Source: Branchiostoma floridae (lineage: Eukaryota > Chordata > Leptocardii > Amphioxiformes > Branchiostomatidae). From it: a stretch of 64,000 bases of DNA. Location of the stretch: positions 6,094,012-6,158,011 of the forward strand of contig NC_049996.1 of assembly GCF_000003815.2 (NCBI RefSeq), read 5' to 3'. Position 1 is the stretch's first letter. Each line of letters opens with the position of its first letter. Below, piece after piece: positions 63,601 through 64,000 of the stretch. The translations under genes and the position numbers were made by a program. The notes under the pieces were generated by a model that did no database searches, was not told the DNA's origin, and saw only the letters and a list, made by a program, of their open reading frames with translations.

Positions 63601-64000
63601 AATATGTCATACTTCAATGATTCATACACTTTGCAGATCATGCATATGGTGTCCTTAACAGTGCACATGCAATGGTATAAATCGGTGCCCATACAACACA
63701 TCAAAGTACCTTGTACATCTTCCTCTGAAATGCCCCGCCACTGTGACACATCTTGACCACTCTCTTGGTCACAGCCAGCCAACAACCGTTCAGCAATCAC
63801 ATCCTCCCATGATGGCACAGTCAGCACATTGGAGTCAGGGGGGGACTCCCGGTATGACGGGTTGTACACCCAGTGTATGCCTCCCCTCAGTGCACCATCC
63901 TGTCCAGTCCTCTTGGGCCTTTTTACTCTTCTCCGAAGCCTTGGGCTGACAATTGGATGTTTCTTCAAGTCTACCTCTTCACTCGATGACTCACTACTAT
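491..64000 (-). CDS. SVIL: Supervillin-like gene (SVIL homologue), 33 exons in window, partial at both ends
   Basis: Supervillin is a large membrane-associated F-actin and myosin II binding protein that organises cortical actin, focal adhesions and podosomes. Thirty-three exons on the minus strand join with matching phases and no internal stop, giving about 2,750 codons, already longer than the roughly 2,200-residue human long form as I remember it. The order is: charged, low-complexity N-terminal half (exons 1-12); linker and [GS]IL[RK]-rich exon (13-14); repeats of the type DRLxxLxxSxExWKxRV (15-17); linker (18-20); gelsolin-like repeats (21-33). Recognisable SVIL signatures include [43 protein letters not shown] and [13 protein letters not shown]. 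The start codon and headpiece lie outside the window. Joins are my reading of GT/AG sites and phase, not transcript data. Confidence 0.92.
799..899 (-). CDS. SVIL: SVIL exon 32 (end of gelsolin-like repeat 4)
   Basis: Acceptor TCCGAACAG|CAGT, donor TTGGAAG|GTACT. It reads [20 protein letters not shown], then [13 protein letters not shown]. The FW.ALG..DR..YDCML motif ends the repeat. Confidence 0.96.
900..1211. other. Intron 31, unique part
   Basis: Intron sequence between exon 32 and the minisatellite. Nothing recognised; the plus-strand ORF here is antisense to exon 32 and intron. Confidence 0.7.
1212..2016. repeat. 35-bp minisatellite beginning at the exon 31 donor
   Basis: About 24 tandem units, mostly 35 bp with a 27-bp variant that lacks eight bases. 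On the minus strand units carry ACAGGACAG|GTACTGG. This copies the end of exon 31 (CAGGACAG|GTAACATG) that abuts the array at 2017. The long plus-strand ORFs here (270-305 codons in all three frames) only reflect the absence of stops in the unit and are not genes. Confidence 0.95.
2017..2224 (-). CDS. SVIL: SVIL exon 31 (gelsolin-like repeat 4)
   Basis: Acceptor TTGTTAG|GTCC, donor CAGGACAG|GTAACA. It reads [20 protein letters not shown], then [20 protein letters not shown]. The RSRSSF...IWHGCKA block defines repeat 4. The donor (CAGGACAG|GTA) is the seed of the 35-bp minisatellite that begins immediately beyond it. Confidence 0.96.
3916..4319. mobile_element. hAT-like MITE with 8-bp target duplication
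   Basis: 404 bp with ends [CT]AGGGCT[CT]TAGCCAG, flanked by CTAGGGTC and CTAGGGTG. The 8-bp flank and terminal sequence suggest the hAT superfamily. A related end occurs at 30153 and a related internal segment near 53330. It is non-coding. Confidence 0.75.
5361..5485. repeat. Foldback repeat, 'TAGTTACTCAAGCAACTGGA' family, copy 1
   Basis: A compact hairpin: AAAAGTAGTTACTCAAGCAA and its inverse separated by a few bases. The same family occurs at 15062-15245 and 45982-46233, where the loop is longer. Non-coding. Confidence 0.8.
6414..6519 (-). CDS. SVIL: SVIL exon 30 (end of gelsolin-like repeat 3)
   Basis: Acceptor ATCCCAG|GTCAG, donor CACAAG|GTAACA. It reads [20 protein letters not shown], then [15 protein letters not shown]. 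The match to vertebrate SVIL is almost residue for residue. Confidence 0.97.
6520..9071. other. Intron 29
   Basis: A 2.6-kb intron. A short hairpin of GTGCCCCCAGA and its inverse lies at about 6980-7015, and a degenerate relative of the foldback family at about 8880-8940. No coding sequence recognised. Confidence 0.65.
9072..9229 (-). CDS. SVIL: SVIL exon 29 (gelsolin-like repeat 3)
   Basis: Acceptor TTTCTAG|GTTCC, donor CCTCAG|GTACAT. It reads [20 protein letters not shown], then [17 protein letters not shown]. The YFFWQG strand and the [10 protein letters not shown] helix are near-invariant in SVIL. Confidence 0.96.
9708..9827 (-). CDS. SVIL: SVIL exon 28 (gelsolin-like repeat 3)
   Basis: Acceptor TTACCACAG|GGAC, donor GTTG|GTCAGT. 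It reads [20 protein letters not shown], then [18 protein letters not shown]. The GQF..GDTYVV strand is a hallmark of gelsolin-like repeats. Confidence 0.96.
9953..10364. mobile_element. MITE family A (AGCCTGGGTACCAT ends), copy 1
   Basis: About 412 bp with terminal inverted repeat AGCCTGGGTACCAT..GGATAGTAG and its inverse. A second copy in opposite orientation lies at 51022-51436, sharing CAGACAGATAGCAGAAG and the GGTGTTGGAACAC segment. No coding capacity. Confidence 0.85.
10415..10571 (-). CDS. SVIL: SVIL exon 27
   Basis: Acceptor AATGTTAG|ACTG, donor CGCTAG|GTAAGG. It reads [20 protein letters not shown], then [14 protein letters not shown] and RRGQEITTL, the approach to gelsolin-like repeat 3. 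Confidence 0.95.
10572..11088. other. Intron 26
   Basis: Unique AT-rich intron. Nothing recognised. Confidence 0.6.
11089..11233 (-). CDS. SVIL: SVIL exon 26
   Basis: Acceptor CTCCTTCAG|TAAA, donor GTCAAG|GTAAGA. It reads [20 protein letters not shown] and then [17 protein letters not shown]. It follows repeat 2 and matches the SVIL segment between repeats 2 and 3. Confidence 0.95.
11234..11993. other. Intron 25
   Basis: Unique intron sequence. Nothing recognised; short ORFs on both strands are chance. Confidence 0.6.
11994..12160 (-). CDS. SVIL: SVIL exon 25 (gelsolin-like repeat 2)
   Basis: Acceptor CACTGCAG|GTTT, donor GCCAAG|GTGGGG. It reads [20 protein letters not shown], then [20 protein letters not shown]. 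The VLVFDFGSE(L/V)YVW strand is diagnostic for SVIL among gelsolin-family proteins. Confidence 0.97.
12330..12393. repeat. Short hairpin in intron 24
   Basis: GCAGATATGTGACGTCAGCA and its near-perfect inverse separated by about 14 bases including TTTTTTT. Each arm holds a TGACGTCA palindrome. It is probably a small foldback MITE. Confidence 0.75.
12732..12877 (-). CDS. SVIL: SVIL exon 24 (entry to gelsolin-like repeat 2)
   Basis: Acceptor CTTGACAG|GAGC, donor AAACAG|GTATGT. It reads [20 protein letters not shown], then [18 protein letters not shown]. The DYWGK(L/I)PK motif is typical of SVIL. Confidence 0.95.
13290..13349. repeat. Perfect 60-bp spacerless palindrome
   Basis: Thirty bases ending CTTCTTTAC are followed immediately by their exact reverse complement starting GTAAAGAAG. 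There is no spacer and no mismatch. It directly precedes a LINE 3' fragment. Confidence 0.92.
13377..13670 (+). mobile_element. LINE ORF2 C-terminal fragment
   Basis: Plus-strand reading [15 protein letters not shown], then [20 protein letters not shown], then (with frame breaks) [13 protein letters not shown]. This is the C-terminal tail pattern of non-LTR retrotransposon reverse transcriptase ORFs (R.L.AGH..R......L.W.P..G.R.RGRP). It is degenerate and non-functional, in intron 23. Confidence 0.75.
13734..13878 (-). CDS. SVIL: SVIL exon 23 (gelsolin-like repeat 1, C-terminal half)
   Basis: Acceptor CATTAAG|TCTGC, fixed by phase 0 after AAG of exon 22 (a nearby TCTGCAG is out of phase). Donor ACCAAG|GTACTG. 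It reads [20 protein letters not shown], then [14 protein letters not shown]. The KPFWKALGG motif closes the repeat. Confidence 0.95.
13879..14285. other. Intron 22
   Basis: Unique intron sequence. Nothing recognised. Confidence 0.6.
14286..14422 (-). CDS. SVIL: SVIL exon 22 (gelsolin-like repeat 1)
   Basis: Acceptor ATTTTCAG|GTCGG, donor GCCAAG|GTGGG. It reads [20 protein letters not shown], then [20 protein letters not shown]. This is the core of the first gelsolin-like fold, with the characteristic LNSGDCFIL strand. Confidence 0.96.
15062..15245. repeat. Foldback repeat, 'TAGTTACTCAAGCAACTGGA' family, copy 2
   Basis: Arms AAAAGTAGTTACTCAAGCAA and inverse, with a roughly 90-base centre. 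On the minus strand the centre reads GTCACTGACA...GTTGAAAC, a degenerate version of the stem module in copy 3 (45982-46233). Confidence 0.8.
15276..15428 (-). CDS. SVIL: SVIL exon 21
   Basis: Acceptor GTGTTGCAG|TGAG, donor TTAAAG|GTGCAG. It reads [17 protein letters not shown], then [12 protein letters not shown]. These are near-identical to the vertebrate SVIL entry into gelsolin-like repeat 1. Confidence 0.95.
15669..16801. mobile_element. TTAA-flanked element with ~90-bp inverted repeats and an A/T-only core
   Basis: 1,133 bp between TTAA duplications (15665-15668, 16802-16805). Ends are TGCCCCG...; inverted repeats include GGTGTATATGGTGAGATAAT and extend through CAGGTGCGATAACCACC. The left half is GC-rich; 16262-16640 is almost exclusively A and T. 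No transposase frame, so it is non-autonomous (TTAA class, piggyBac- or Kolobok-like by inference). Confidence 0.85.
16806..17622. other. Intron 20, proximal part
   Basis: Unique intron sequence, plus a short perfect hairpin of AAAAGTGGTCGGTTATT with its inverse near 17344-17380. No exon seen. Confidence 0.65.
17623..17798 (-). CDS. SVIL: SVIL exon 20
   Basis: The donor is AGAAAG|GTTTG. Two AGs lie ten bases apart at the 5' end: CCCCTACAG|TTTATCTCAG|ACC. Only the upstream AG (used here) restores frame with exon 19. It reads [20 protein letters not shown], then [20 protein letters not shown] and [15 protein letters not shown], matching the conserved SVIL segment just before the first gelsolin-like repeat. 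Its first 17 bases and acceptor are the seed of the 41-bp minisatellite upstream. Confidence 0.92.
18561..19139 (-). mobile_element. Mariner-type element, internally deleted, copy 1
   Basis: 579 bp, ends CGAGGGGCGTTC...GAACGCCCCTCG with about 33 bp of near-perfect terminal inverted repeat, flanked by TA on both sides. Removing it with one TA restores an intact minisatellite unit. On the minus strand a 109-codon ORF carries a mariner N-terminal helix-turn-helix region ([45 protein letters not shown]). The catalytic core is missing. After the deletion the ORF runs in a wrong frame over a C-terminal remnant that in another frame reads [18 protein letters not shown]. Confidence 0.93.
19385..19859. 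mobile_element. TTAA-flanked MITE, intact copy
   Basis: 475 bp between TTAA direct repeats (19381-19384 and 19860-19863). Ends are GGGGGCACACACCAGTT and its imperfect inverse. Excision with one TTAA restores the minisatellite unit. TTAA targets are typical of piggyBac and Kolobok superfamilies; no transposase is present, so the class is inferred. Confidence 0.88.
19990..20568 (-). mobile_element. Mariner-type element, internally deleted, copy 2
   Basis: Looks base-for-base identical to the copy at 18561-19139 at an offset of exactly 1,429 bp, with the same TA flanks and same truncated ORF. It is part of a tandem segmental duplication, not an independent insertion. Confidence 0.93.
20814..21265. 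mobile_element. TTAA-flanked MITE, copy truncated at right end
   Basis: Same element as 19385-19859 at the 1,429-bp offset. The last roughly 23 bases and right TTAA are missing, and the sequence jumps from CCCCGGTCG directly into a minisatellite GTGATAAACTG. The break marks the right border of the duplicated segment. Confidence 0.9.
21689..21878 (-). CDS. SVIL: SVIL exon 19
   Basis: Acceptor TTGTTCCAG|TACC, donor CCAAG|GTACGT. It reads [13 protein letters not shown], then [20 protein letters not shown] and [16 protein letters not shown]. The PDDEETFxxFY segment corresponds to a conserved SVIL linker just before the gelsolin-like part. Confidence 0.9.
22275..22399. repeat. Small palindromic MITE
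   Basis: Arms ATACAACACGGTGTATTCCG and near-inverse around a roughly 60-base centre. A half-copy lies near 39397-39425. Non-coding. Confidence 0.75.
22469..22561 (-). CDS. SVIL: SVIL exon 18 (proline-rich)
   Basis: Acceptor TCATGTAG|AGGGC (the phase requires this AG and not the GAG two bases on), donor CAGAT|GTGAGT. It reads [20 protein letters not shown] and ends SAFPPPR, a Pro-rich linker. Confidence 0.82.
22675..22893. mobile_element. MITE family B (GTAACG..GTTCACCTTTATC ends), copy 1
   Basis: Ends GTTCACCTTTATCCGTGGGG and inverse, with an internal pair CAAGTC/GACTTG. The related copy at 62309-62547 has the same order of blocks. No ORF. Confidence 0.8.
23081..23315 (-). CDS. SVIL: SVIL exon 17
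   Basis: Acceptor ATGTCCAG|GTGG, donor CCATG|GTACTT. It reads a third DRL repeat, [19 protein letters not shown], then [20 protein letters not shown]. The FTVAG..KG..SP pattern is shared with vertebrate SVIL. It ends KSVPKPLHH. Confidence 0.92.
23579..23787. mobile_element. MITE family C (TGTAAATGCA ends, CGCGAA-rich), copy 1
   Basis: Terminal inverted repeat TACTGTAAATGCA / TGCATTTACAGTA, with repeated TTCGCGG and CCGCGAA blocks inside. Further copies at 24022-24238, 33664-33851 (opposite orientation), 37029-37145 (partial) and 37169-37377, and a fragment near 25252-25325. Confidence 0.85.
24022..24238. mobile_element. MITE family C, copy 2
   Basis: Full-length copy about 235 bp beyond copy 1 in the same intron; same ends and internal CCGCGAA blocks. 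Confidence 0.85.
24265..24397 (-). CDS. SVIL: SVIL exon 16
   Basis: Acceptor ATTGACAG|GCTAG, donor AAGAGG|GTGAGT. It reads [20 protein letters not shown] and then [17 protein letters not shown]. These are two tandem copies of a roughly 30-residue repeat of form DRLxxLxxSxExWKxRV that continues in exon 17. The segment matches the central part of vertebrate SVIL as I recall it. Confidence 0.92.
24825..24845 (-). CDS. SVIL: SVIL exon 15, candidate 21-nt microexon
   Basis: Twenty-one bases flanked by CTACACAG| and |GTAGGTG, phase 2 in and 2 out. Including it inserts GEDEVNS between exons 14 and 16; skipping it also keeps frame. The skipped join, [13 protein letters not shown], looks more like the conserved SVIL segment than the included one, so this is most likely an optional cassette. 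No transcript evidence is available. Confidence 0.5.
24846..26221. other. Intron 14
   Basis: A 1.4-kb intron. It holds an inverted repeat (ATCTCCAAGCAGATCCTACG near 25000 and its inverse near 25150) and a fragment of MITE family C near 25252-25325. No exon other than the microexon at its 3' side in transcript order. Confidence 0.65.
26222..27629 (-). CDS. SVIL: SVIL exon 14 ([GS]IL[RK]-motif array)
   Basis: A 1,408-nt exon, acceptor CCTGCAG|CTGAG, donor GCCAG|GTACGC, about 469 residues. In order: [13 protein letters not shown] near residue 90; [15 protein letters not shown] near 130, resembling a conserved SVIL segment; [12 protein letters not shown] near 165; then at residues 240-390 eight evenly scattered motifs (GILR, SILE, SILK, GILK five times), seven of which fit [GS]IL[RK]. 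Near the end is [17 protein letters not shown], a fifth variant of the TxP[VI]T motif, then KQSSVIAA. Upstream of the acceptor the open frame runs into a foldback repeat and is not exon. Confidence 0.94.
27714..28092. mobile_element. Foldback element with 52-bp arms and a CTGATGA..GAAAC module
   Basis: Arms 27714-27765 and 28041-28092 (..AAGGTTCTTTTAGCACAACC.. and inverse). Inside the right arm border is CTGATGA, one T, a perfect 6-bp stem GGTGTC/GACACC with loop TGACA, then GAAAC (28016-28045). It lies in intron 13; the exon 14 reading frame runs into it but is not spliced there. Confidence 0.8.
28444..28625 (-). CDS. SVIL: SVIL exon 13
   Basis: Acceptor GTTTCAG|ATCTG, donor ACAACAA|GTAAGC. 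It reads [20 protein letters not shown] and then a basic Ala/Arg/Lys-rich tail. It lies 15 kb of intron away from exon 12 but joins in phase (AT|A), with no intervening exon required. Confidence 0.85.
28685..29106. mobile_element. MITE family D (GGTACCGGTACAGAAAATTCAGG), copy 1
   Basis: Starts GGTACTGGTACAGAAAATTC and ends in degenerate GTACCGG, with CAGGTCCAG repeats near the left end. The better preserved copy is at 36119-36527. Confidence 0.75.
29613..31100. mobile_element. 1.5-kb element with C-run terminal repeats
   Basis: Ends AGGGACCGTACGATATTTATC..GGAGGGCTGGTGCGTT and the inverse. Each end is followed by two or three short copies of a CATGGCCCTCCCCC unit separated by A-rich spacers, in inverse orientation at the two ends. 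The centre has a hAT-like CAGGGCTCTAGCCAG end at 30153. No intact transposase frame seen. Confidence 0.75.
32776..33095. mobile_element. hAT-like MITE family E (CAGGGCTC ends), copy 1
   Basis: Ends CAGGGCTCCAAATA and TATTTCGAGCCCTG, with many GTGCAGGTA blocks inside. Other copies in the opposite orientation at 47609-47883 and 48891-49243, and a diverged relative at 54657-55010. The CAGGG terminus suggests hAT; no clear 8-bp target duplication was found. Confidence 0.75.
33664..33851. mobile_element. MITE family C, copy 3
   Basis: Reverse-oriented copy with TACTGTAAA and CATTTACAGTA ends. Confidence 0.8.
34948..35164. mobile_element. Small MITE with AATAAATGAGGGTCTGCATG ends
   Basis: A 20-bp inverted repeat at both ends. 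The inside has several CTACG..TTACG repeats. Non-coding. Confidence 0.75.
36119..36527. mobile_element. MITE family D, copy 2
   Basis: Ends AGGGCTGGGTACCGGT and GGGTACCCAGCCCT; the body matches 28685-29106, including TTTCCCTACAAAGAAATCTG. The AGGGCTGGGTACC terminus looks hAT-like. Confidence 0.8.
37029..37377. mobile_element. MITE family C, a partial and a full copy in tandem
   Basis: Partial copy 37029-37145 followed by full copy 37169-37377, same orientation, with TACTGTAAA / TTTACAGTA ends. Confidence 0.8.
40490..40675 (-). mobile_element. LINE ORF2 3' end with (ATG)n tail
   Basis: On the minus strand the frame reads [20 protein letters not shown], then [20 protein letters not shown], then VRASRP and a stop, followed at once by a GATGATGATG microsatellite. 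This is the standard C-terminal tail of a non-LTR retrotransposon ORF with a short-repeat 3' terminus. 5'-truncated. Confidence 0.82.
40682..41166. mobile_element. 485-bp element with CAGCCTTGTCA ends and GTTAC duplication
   Basis: Ends CAGCCTTGTCA and TGACAAGGCTG, flanked by GTTAC at 40677-40681 and 41167-41171. The interior includes C-rich and G-rich blocks. No ORF. Confidence 0.75.
41843..43455. mobile_element. Foldback element, 1,613 bp with 406-bp arms
   Basis: Arms 41843-42248 and 43050-43455 are equal in length and nearly identical as reverse complements. ATATA flanks both sides. The outer 160 bases of each arm carry about nine runs of four or five C (or G) spaced roughly 15-25 bp. 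The 800-bp centre contains only short ORFs, one (minus, near 42600-42720) with a CRTCG..K..AAGRT pattern that I cannot assign. Transposase not recognised. Confidence 0.9.
43608..45558 (-). CDS. SVIL: SVIL exon 12 (long charged exon)
   Basis: A 1,951-nt exon, acceptor TTCTGCAG|ATCC, donor GAAAT|GTGAGT. It encodes about 650 residues rich in Glu, Lys, Ser and Thr. Near residues 560-615 is a predicted coiled coil ([20 protein letters not shown] and onward). Close to the end is [13 protein letters not shown], another copy of the [RK]xxTQP[VI]T motif. Large uninterrupted exons in the intrinsically disordered N-terminal half are plausible for SVIL. The plus-strand 343-codon ORF over it is an antisense shadow. 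Confidence 0.92.
45798..45917 (-). CDS. SVIL: SVIL exon 11 (basic, possible nuclear localisation signal)
   Basis: Acceptor CTTTCAG|GGGAC, donor GGAAG|GTCAGG. It reads [20 protein letters not shown] and then [15 protein letters not shown]. This is an intensely basic cluster that looks like a bipartite nuclear localisation signal. Vertebrate SVIL is reported to carry functional nuclear targeting signals in its N-terminal half; equivalence here is inferred. Confidence 0.88.
45982..46233. repeat. Foldback repeat, 'TAGTTACTCAAGCAACTGGA' family, copy 3
   Basis: Arms AAAAAGCAGTTACTCAAGCA and inverse. The centre contains CTGACGA, one A, a perfect stem GGATAG/CTATCC, then GAAAC (46150-46180). Intron 10. 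Confidence 0.8.
46675..46826 (-). CDS. SVIL: SVIL exon 10
   Basis: Acceptor TACTGCAG|GCCG, donor CGCAG|GTATGG. It reads an acidic stretch, [19 protein letters not shown], and ends DSQPRRVHA. It has no start methionine in this frame, so ordinary ORF calling misses it. It was found from splice sites and phase. Confidence 0.82.
46827..47936. other. Intron 9
   Basis: Holds a family E hAT-like MITE at 47609-47883. The rest is unique, with no supported exon. Confidence 0.65.
47609..47883. mobile_element. hAT-like MITE family E, copy 2
   Basis: CAGGGCTCAAAATAC ... GTATTTCAAGCCCTG with CACCTGCACC-type blocks; reverse orientation to copy 1. Confidence 0.75.
47937..48065 (-). CDS. SVIL: SVIL exon 9
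   Basis: Acceptor ATTGCAG|GTAC, donor ACAAG|GTACC. It reads [20 protein letters not shown] and then [12 protein letters not shown]. It is symmetrical (2-2 phase), a possible cassette exon. Confidence 0.82.
48401..48514 (-). CDS. SVIL: SVIL exon 8
   Basis: Acceptor ATTTTCAG|TGCC, donor CGAAG|GTACAC. It reads [19 protein letters not shown] and ends PRALR. It is polar linker sequence with no domain recognised. Exons 8 and 9 share the same 2-nt phase, so either could be skipped in frame. Confidence 0.82.
48891..49243. mobile_element. hAT-like MITE family E, copy 3
   Basis: CAGGGCTCGAAATAC ... TTTGGAGCCCTG. The flanks carry about 50 bp of duplicated unique sequence (CTTAACTTCCCAAGAACAAA at 48784 and again at 49244), suggesting a local duplication around the element. 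Confidence 0.78.
49346..49416 (-). CDS. SVIL: SVIL exon 7
   Basis: A 71-nt exon with acceptor GTTCCAG|GCAG and donor GACAG|GTGGG. It reads [20 protein letters not shown] and ends SHD. Phase 0 in and 2 out match its neighbours. Confidence 0.85.
49619..49890. mobile_element. MITE family F (CTTAGGCTTAGGTCACATTT ends), copy 1
   Basis: Ends CTTAGGCTTAGGTCACATTT and AAATGTGACCTAAGCCTTA. The second copy is at 56473-56679. Non-coding. Confidence 0.8.
50415..50890 (-). CDS. SVIL: SVIL exon 6
   Basis: Acceptor TCCATAG|TGTCC, donor TCAGAG|GTATG. It starts [14 protein letters not shown]. Near the end it carries [19 protein letters not shown], a close match to a conserved N-terminal SVIL motif (ERIARYKAERRRQLAEKYG as I recall it). 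This ties the N-terminal half to SVIL. It ends [15 protein letters not shown] in phase 0. Confidence 0.9.
51022..51436. mobile_element. MITE family A, copy 2 (inverted)
   Basis: Opposite orientation to 9953-10364; ends CCAGGGTACCATCCGGA and TATCCGGATGGTACCCAGGC. Confidence 0.85.
51437..52383. other. Intron 5, remainder
   Basis: Unique AT-rich intron sequence. Nothing recognised. Confidence 0.6.
52384..52710 (-). CDS. SVIL: SVIL exon 5
   Basis: Acceptor CTTCCAG|TTACC, donor ATCG|GTAGGC. It begins [11 protein letters not shown] and continues with polar, low-complexity sequence, then [20 protein letters not shown] and [12 protein letters not shown]. Its opening VTRLRQLF resembles the opening of exon 6 (VSRIRQLF). 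Both exons start in the same phase, so they may have arisen by exon duplication. Confidence 0.85.
52899..53227. mobile_element. Small MITE with GGGCACAACCCGCCG ends
   Basis: Ends GGGCACAACCCGCCGCACG and CGTACGGCGGGTTGTGCCC; several CGTACG and CACGTA blocks inside. Intron 4. Confidence 0.78.
53458..53555 (-). CDS. SVIL: SVIL exon 4
   Basis: Acceptor TATTCAG|GTAC, donor TTCAG|GTACAT. It reads [19 protein letters not shown] and then [13 protein letters not shown]. The RYSTQPVT motif recurs in exons 12 and 14. The acceptor and first ten or so exon bases are copied tandemly just upstream, in the minisatellite at 53556-54190. Confidence 0.85.
53556..54190. repeat. 46-bp minisatellite built on the exon 4 acceptor
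   Basis: About 14 units of 46 bp (43-bp variant). On the minus strand each reads TGTGTATGATG[TA]..TTAG|GTACAGCACC, copying the exon 4 acceptor and its first ten bases and ending against exon 4 at 53555. The array lies upstream of the true acceptor in transcript order. Confidence 0.94.
54528..54615 (-). CDS. SVIL: SVIL exon 3
   Basis: Acceptor GATTCAG|ATGT, donor ACAAG|GTACC. It reads [20 protein letters not shown] and then RSPVRGRST. It is basic, with SP sites typical of proline-directed phosphorylation. Phases fit exons 2 and 4. Confidence 0.8.
54657..55010. mobile_element. hAT-like MITE, diverged relative of family E
   Basis: CAGGGCTCAAAATACTGG ... AATTTAGAGCCCTG with GTGCACCC blocks in place of GTGCAGGT. 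Intron 2. Confidence 0.7.
55174..55756. mobile_element. Tigger/pogo-like MITE
   Basis: Ends CAGTCAAACCTGT and ACAGGTTTGACTG, with TAGCGGCCAC blocks near both ends, typical of Tigger-type (Tc1/mariner superfamily) non-autonomous elements. Left flank TA, right flank TG, so the target duplication is imperfect. Confidence 0.75.
56473..56679. mobile_element. MITE family F, copy 2
   Basis: TTAGGCTTAGGTCACATTTC ... ATATGACCTTAAGCCTAAG; matches 49619-49890 including TGTATACCTAGAAAT. Confidence 0.8.
57700..57801 (-). CDS. SVIL: SVIL exon 2
   Basis: The donor is TCAG|GTACGG (phase 1) and is convincing. The acceptor chosen, GGGAG|GGGTG, is the only nearby AG that gives the 2-nt start phase needed to follow exon 1. 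It is a weak GAG acceptor. It reads [20 protein letters not shown] and ends KNKES. In-frame alternatives at ATTCAG|AATG or TTACAG|GAGAG would be out of phase with exon 1 unless another exon lies between. Confidence 0.55.
59038..59180 (+). mobile_element. Possible LINE ORF tail
   Basis: Plus-strand frame [20 protein letters not shown] then [10 protein letters not shown] and a stop, followed by short GTGAGTGAGTGGATA repeats. It resembles the ends of non-LTR retrotransposon ORFs with short-repeat tails, but is too short to be sure. Confidence 0.35.
61949..62291. mobile_element. MITE with CAGRGTTGGACAAG ends
   Basis: Left CAGAGTTGGACAAG, right CTTGTCCAACCCTG; internal ACTTGCCC blocks. hAT-like terminus, no clear 8-bp duplication. 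Confidence 0.7.
62309..62547. mobile_element. MITE family B, copy 2
   Basis: GTAACGTTAGTTGACCTTTATC ends and inverse with AATATTGCAGTTTGA blocks; related to 22675-22893. Confidence 0.75.
63710..64000 (-). CDS. SVIL: SVIL exon 1 in window (5' partial)
   Basis: The frame is open from the right edge to a donor G|GTACTT (phase 1). It reads a Ser/Glu-rich stretch, [19 protein letters not shown], then [16 protein letters not shown] and [10 protein letters not shown]. No known domain is recognised. It is coding by open frame, codon-like composition and an in-phase junction to exon 2. The true 5' end is outside the window. Confidence 0.72.

Larger units (their letters stand above)
57802..63709. other. 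Intron 1 in window
   Basis: A 5.9-kb intron. It holds a possible LINE tail (59038-59180), a MITE with CAGRGTTGGACAAG ends (61949-62291) and MITE family B copy 2 (62309-62547). I saw no exon with good splice sites and fitting phase, but small exons could be missed. Confidence 0.6.

Overview
This is a eukaryotic, intron-rich window holding one very large gene on the minus strand. Thirty-three exons, 8,259 coding bases (about 2,750 codons), can be joined in frame from the right edge (position 64000) to position 491. The product is a supervillin-like protein (SVIL; gelsolin/villin superfamily). The 3' exons carry the characteristic SVIL gelsolin-like repeats, and the middle and N-terminal exons carry SVIL-type motifs. 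Both ends are missing: exon 1 is still open at 64000, and the end of the last gelsolin-like repeat plus the expected C-terminal headpiece lie beyond position 1. No other host gene, rRNA or tRNA gene was found.

The organism is most consistent with an amphioxus (Branchiostoma). The reasons are an invertebrate-style SVIL, dense small inverted-repeat transposons, and above all minisatellites that duplicate exon-intron boundaries. From memory, repeats of that kind were described at the amphioxus Adh locus under the name 'mirage'. The species assignment is inference.

Layout on the + axis, which runs from 3' to 5' of the gene. Positions 1-15.5 kb hold the gelsolin-like repeat exons in short introns, with two minisatellites anchored on splice donors (1-540 and 1212-2016). 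Positions 15.7-16.8 kb hold a TTAA-flanked element with a block of almost pure A/T. Positions 17.6-21.7 kb hold an exon whose acceptor has expanded into a 41-bp minisatellite, itself invaded by a mariner derivative and a TTAA-type MITE and then duplicated with a 1,429-bp offset. Positions 21.7-28.6 kb hold the central SVIL exons, including a 21-nt microexon and a 1.4-kb exon with a run of [GS]IL[RK] motifs. Positions 28.6-43.6 kb are a 15-kb intron packed with transposon remnants, including a 1.6-kb foldback element with 406-bp arms. Positions 43.6-54.6 kb hold a 1.95-kb charged exon and nine smaller exons, with a fourth boundary minisatellite on an acceptor (53.55-54.19 kb). Positions 54.6-64 kb are two large introns around exon 2, with exon 1 at the edge.

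The most interesting signal is that four separate minisatellites in one gene each start at a splice site and copy it tens of times: two donor arrays and two acceptor arrays. Each true site is left at one end of a ladder of decoy sites.
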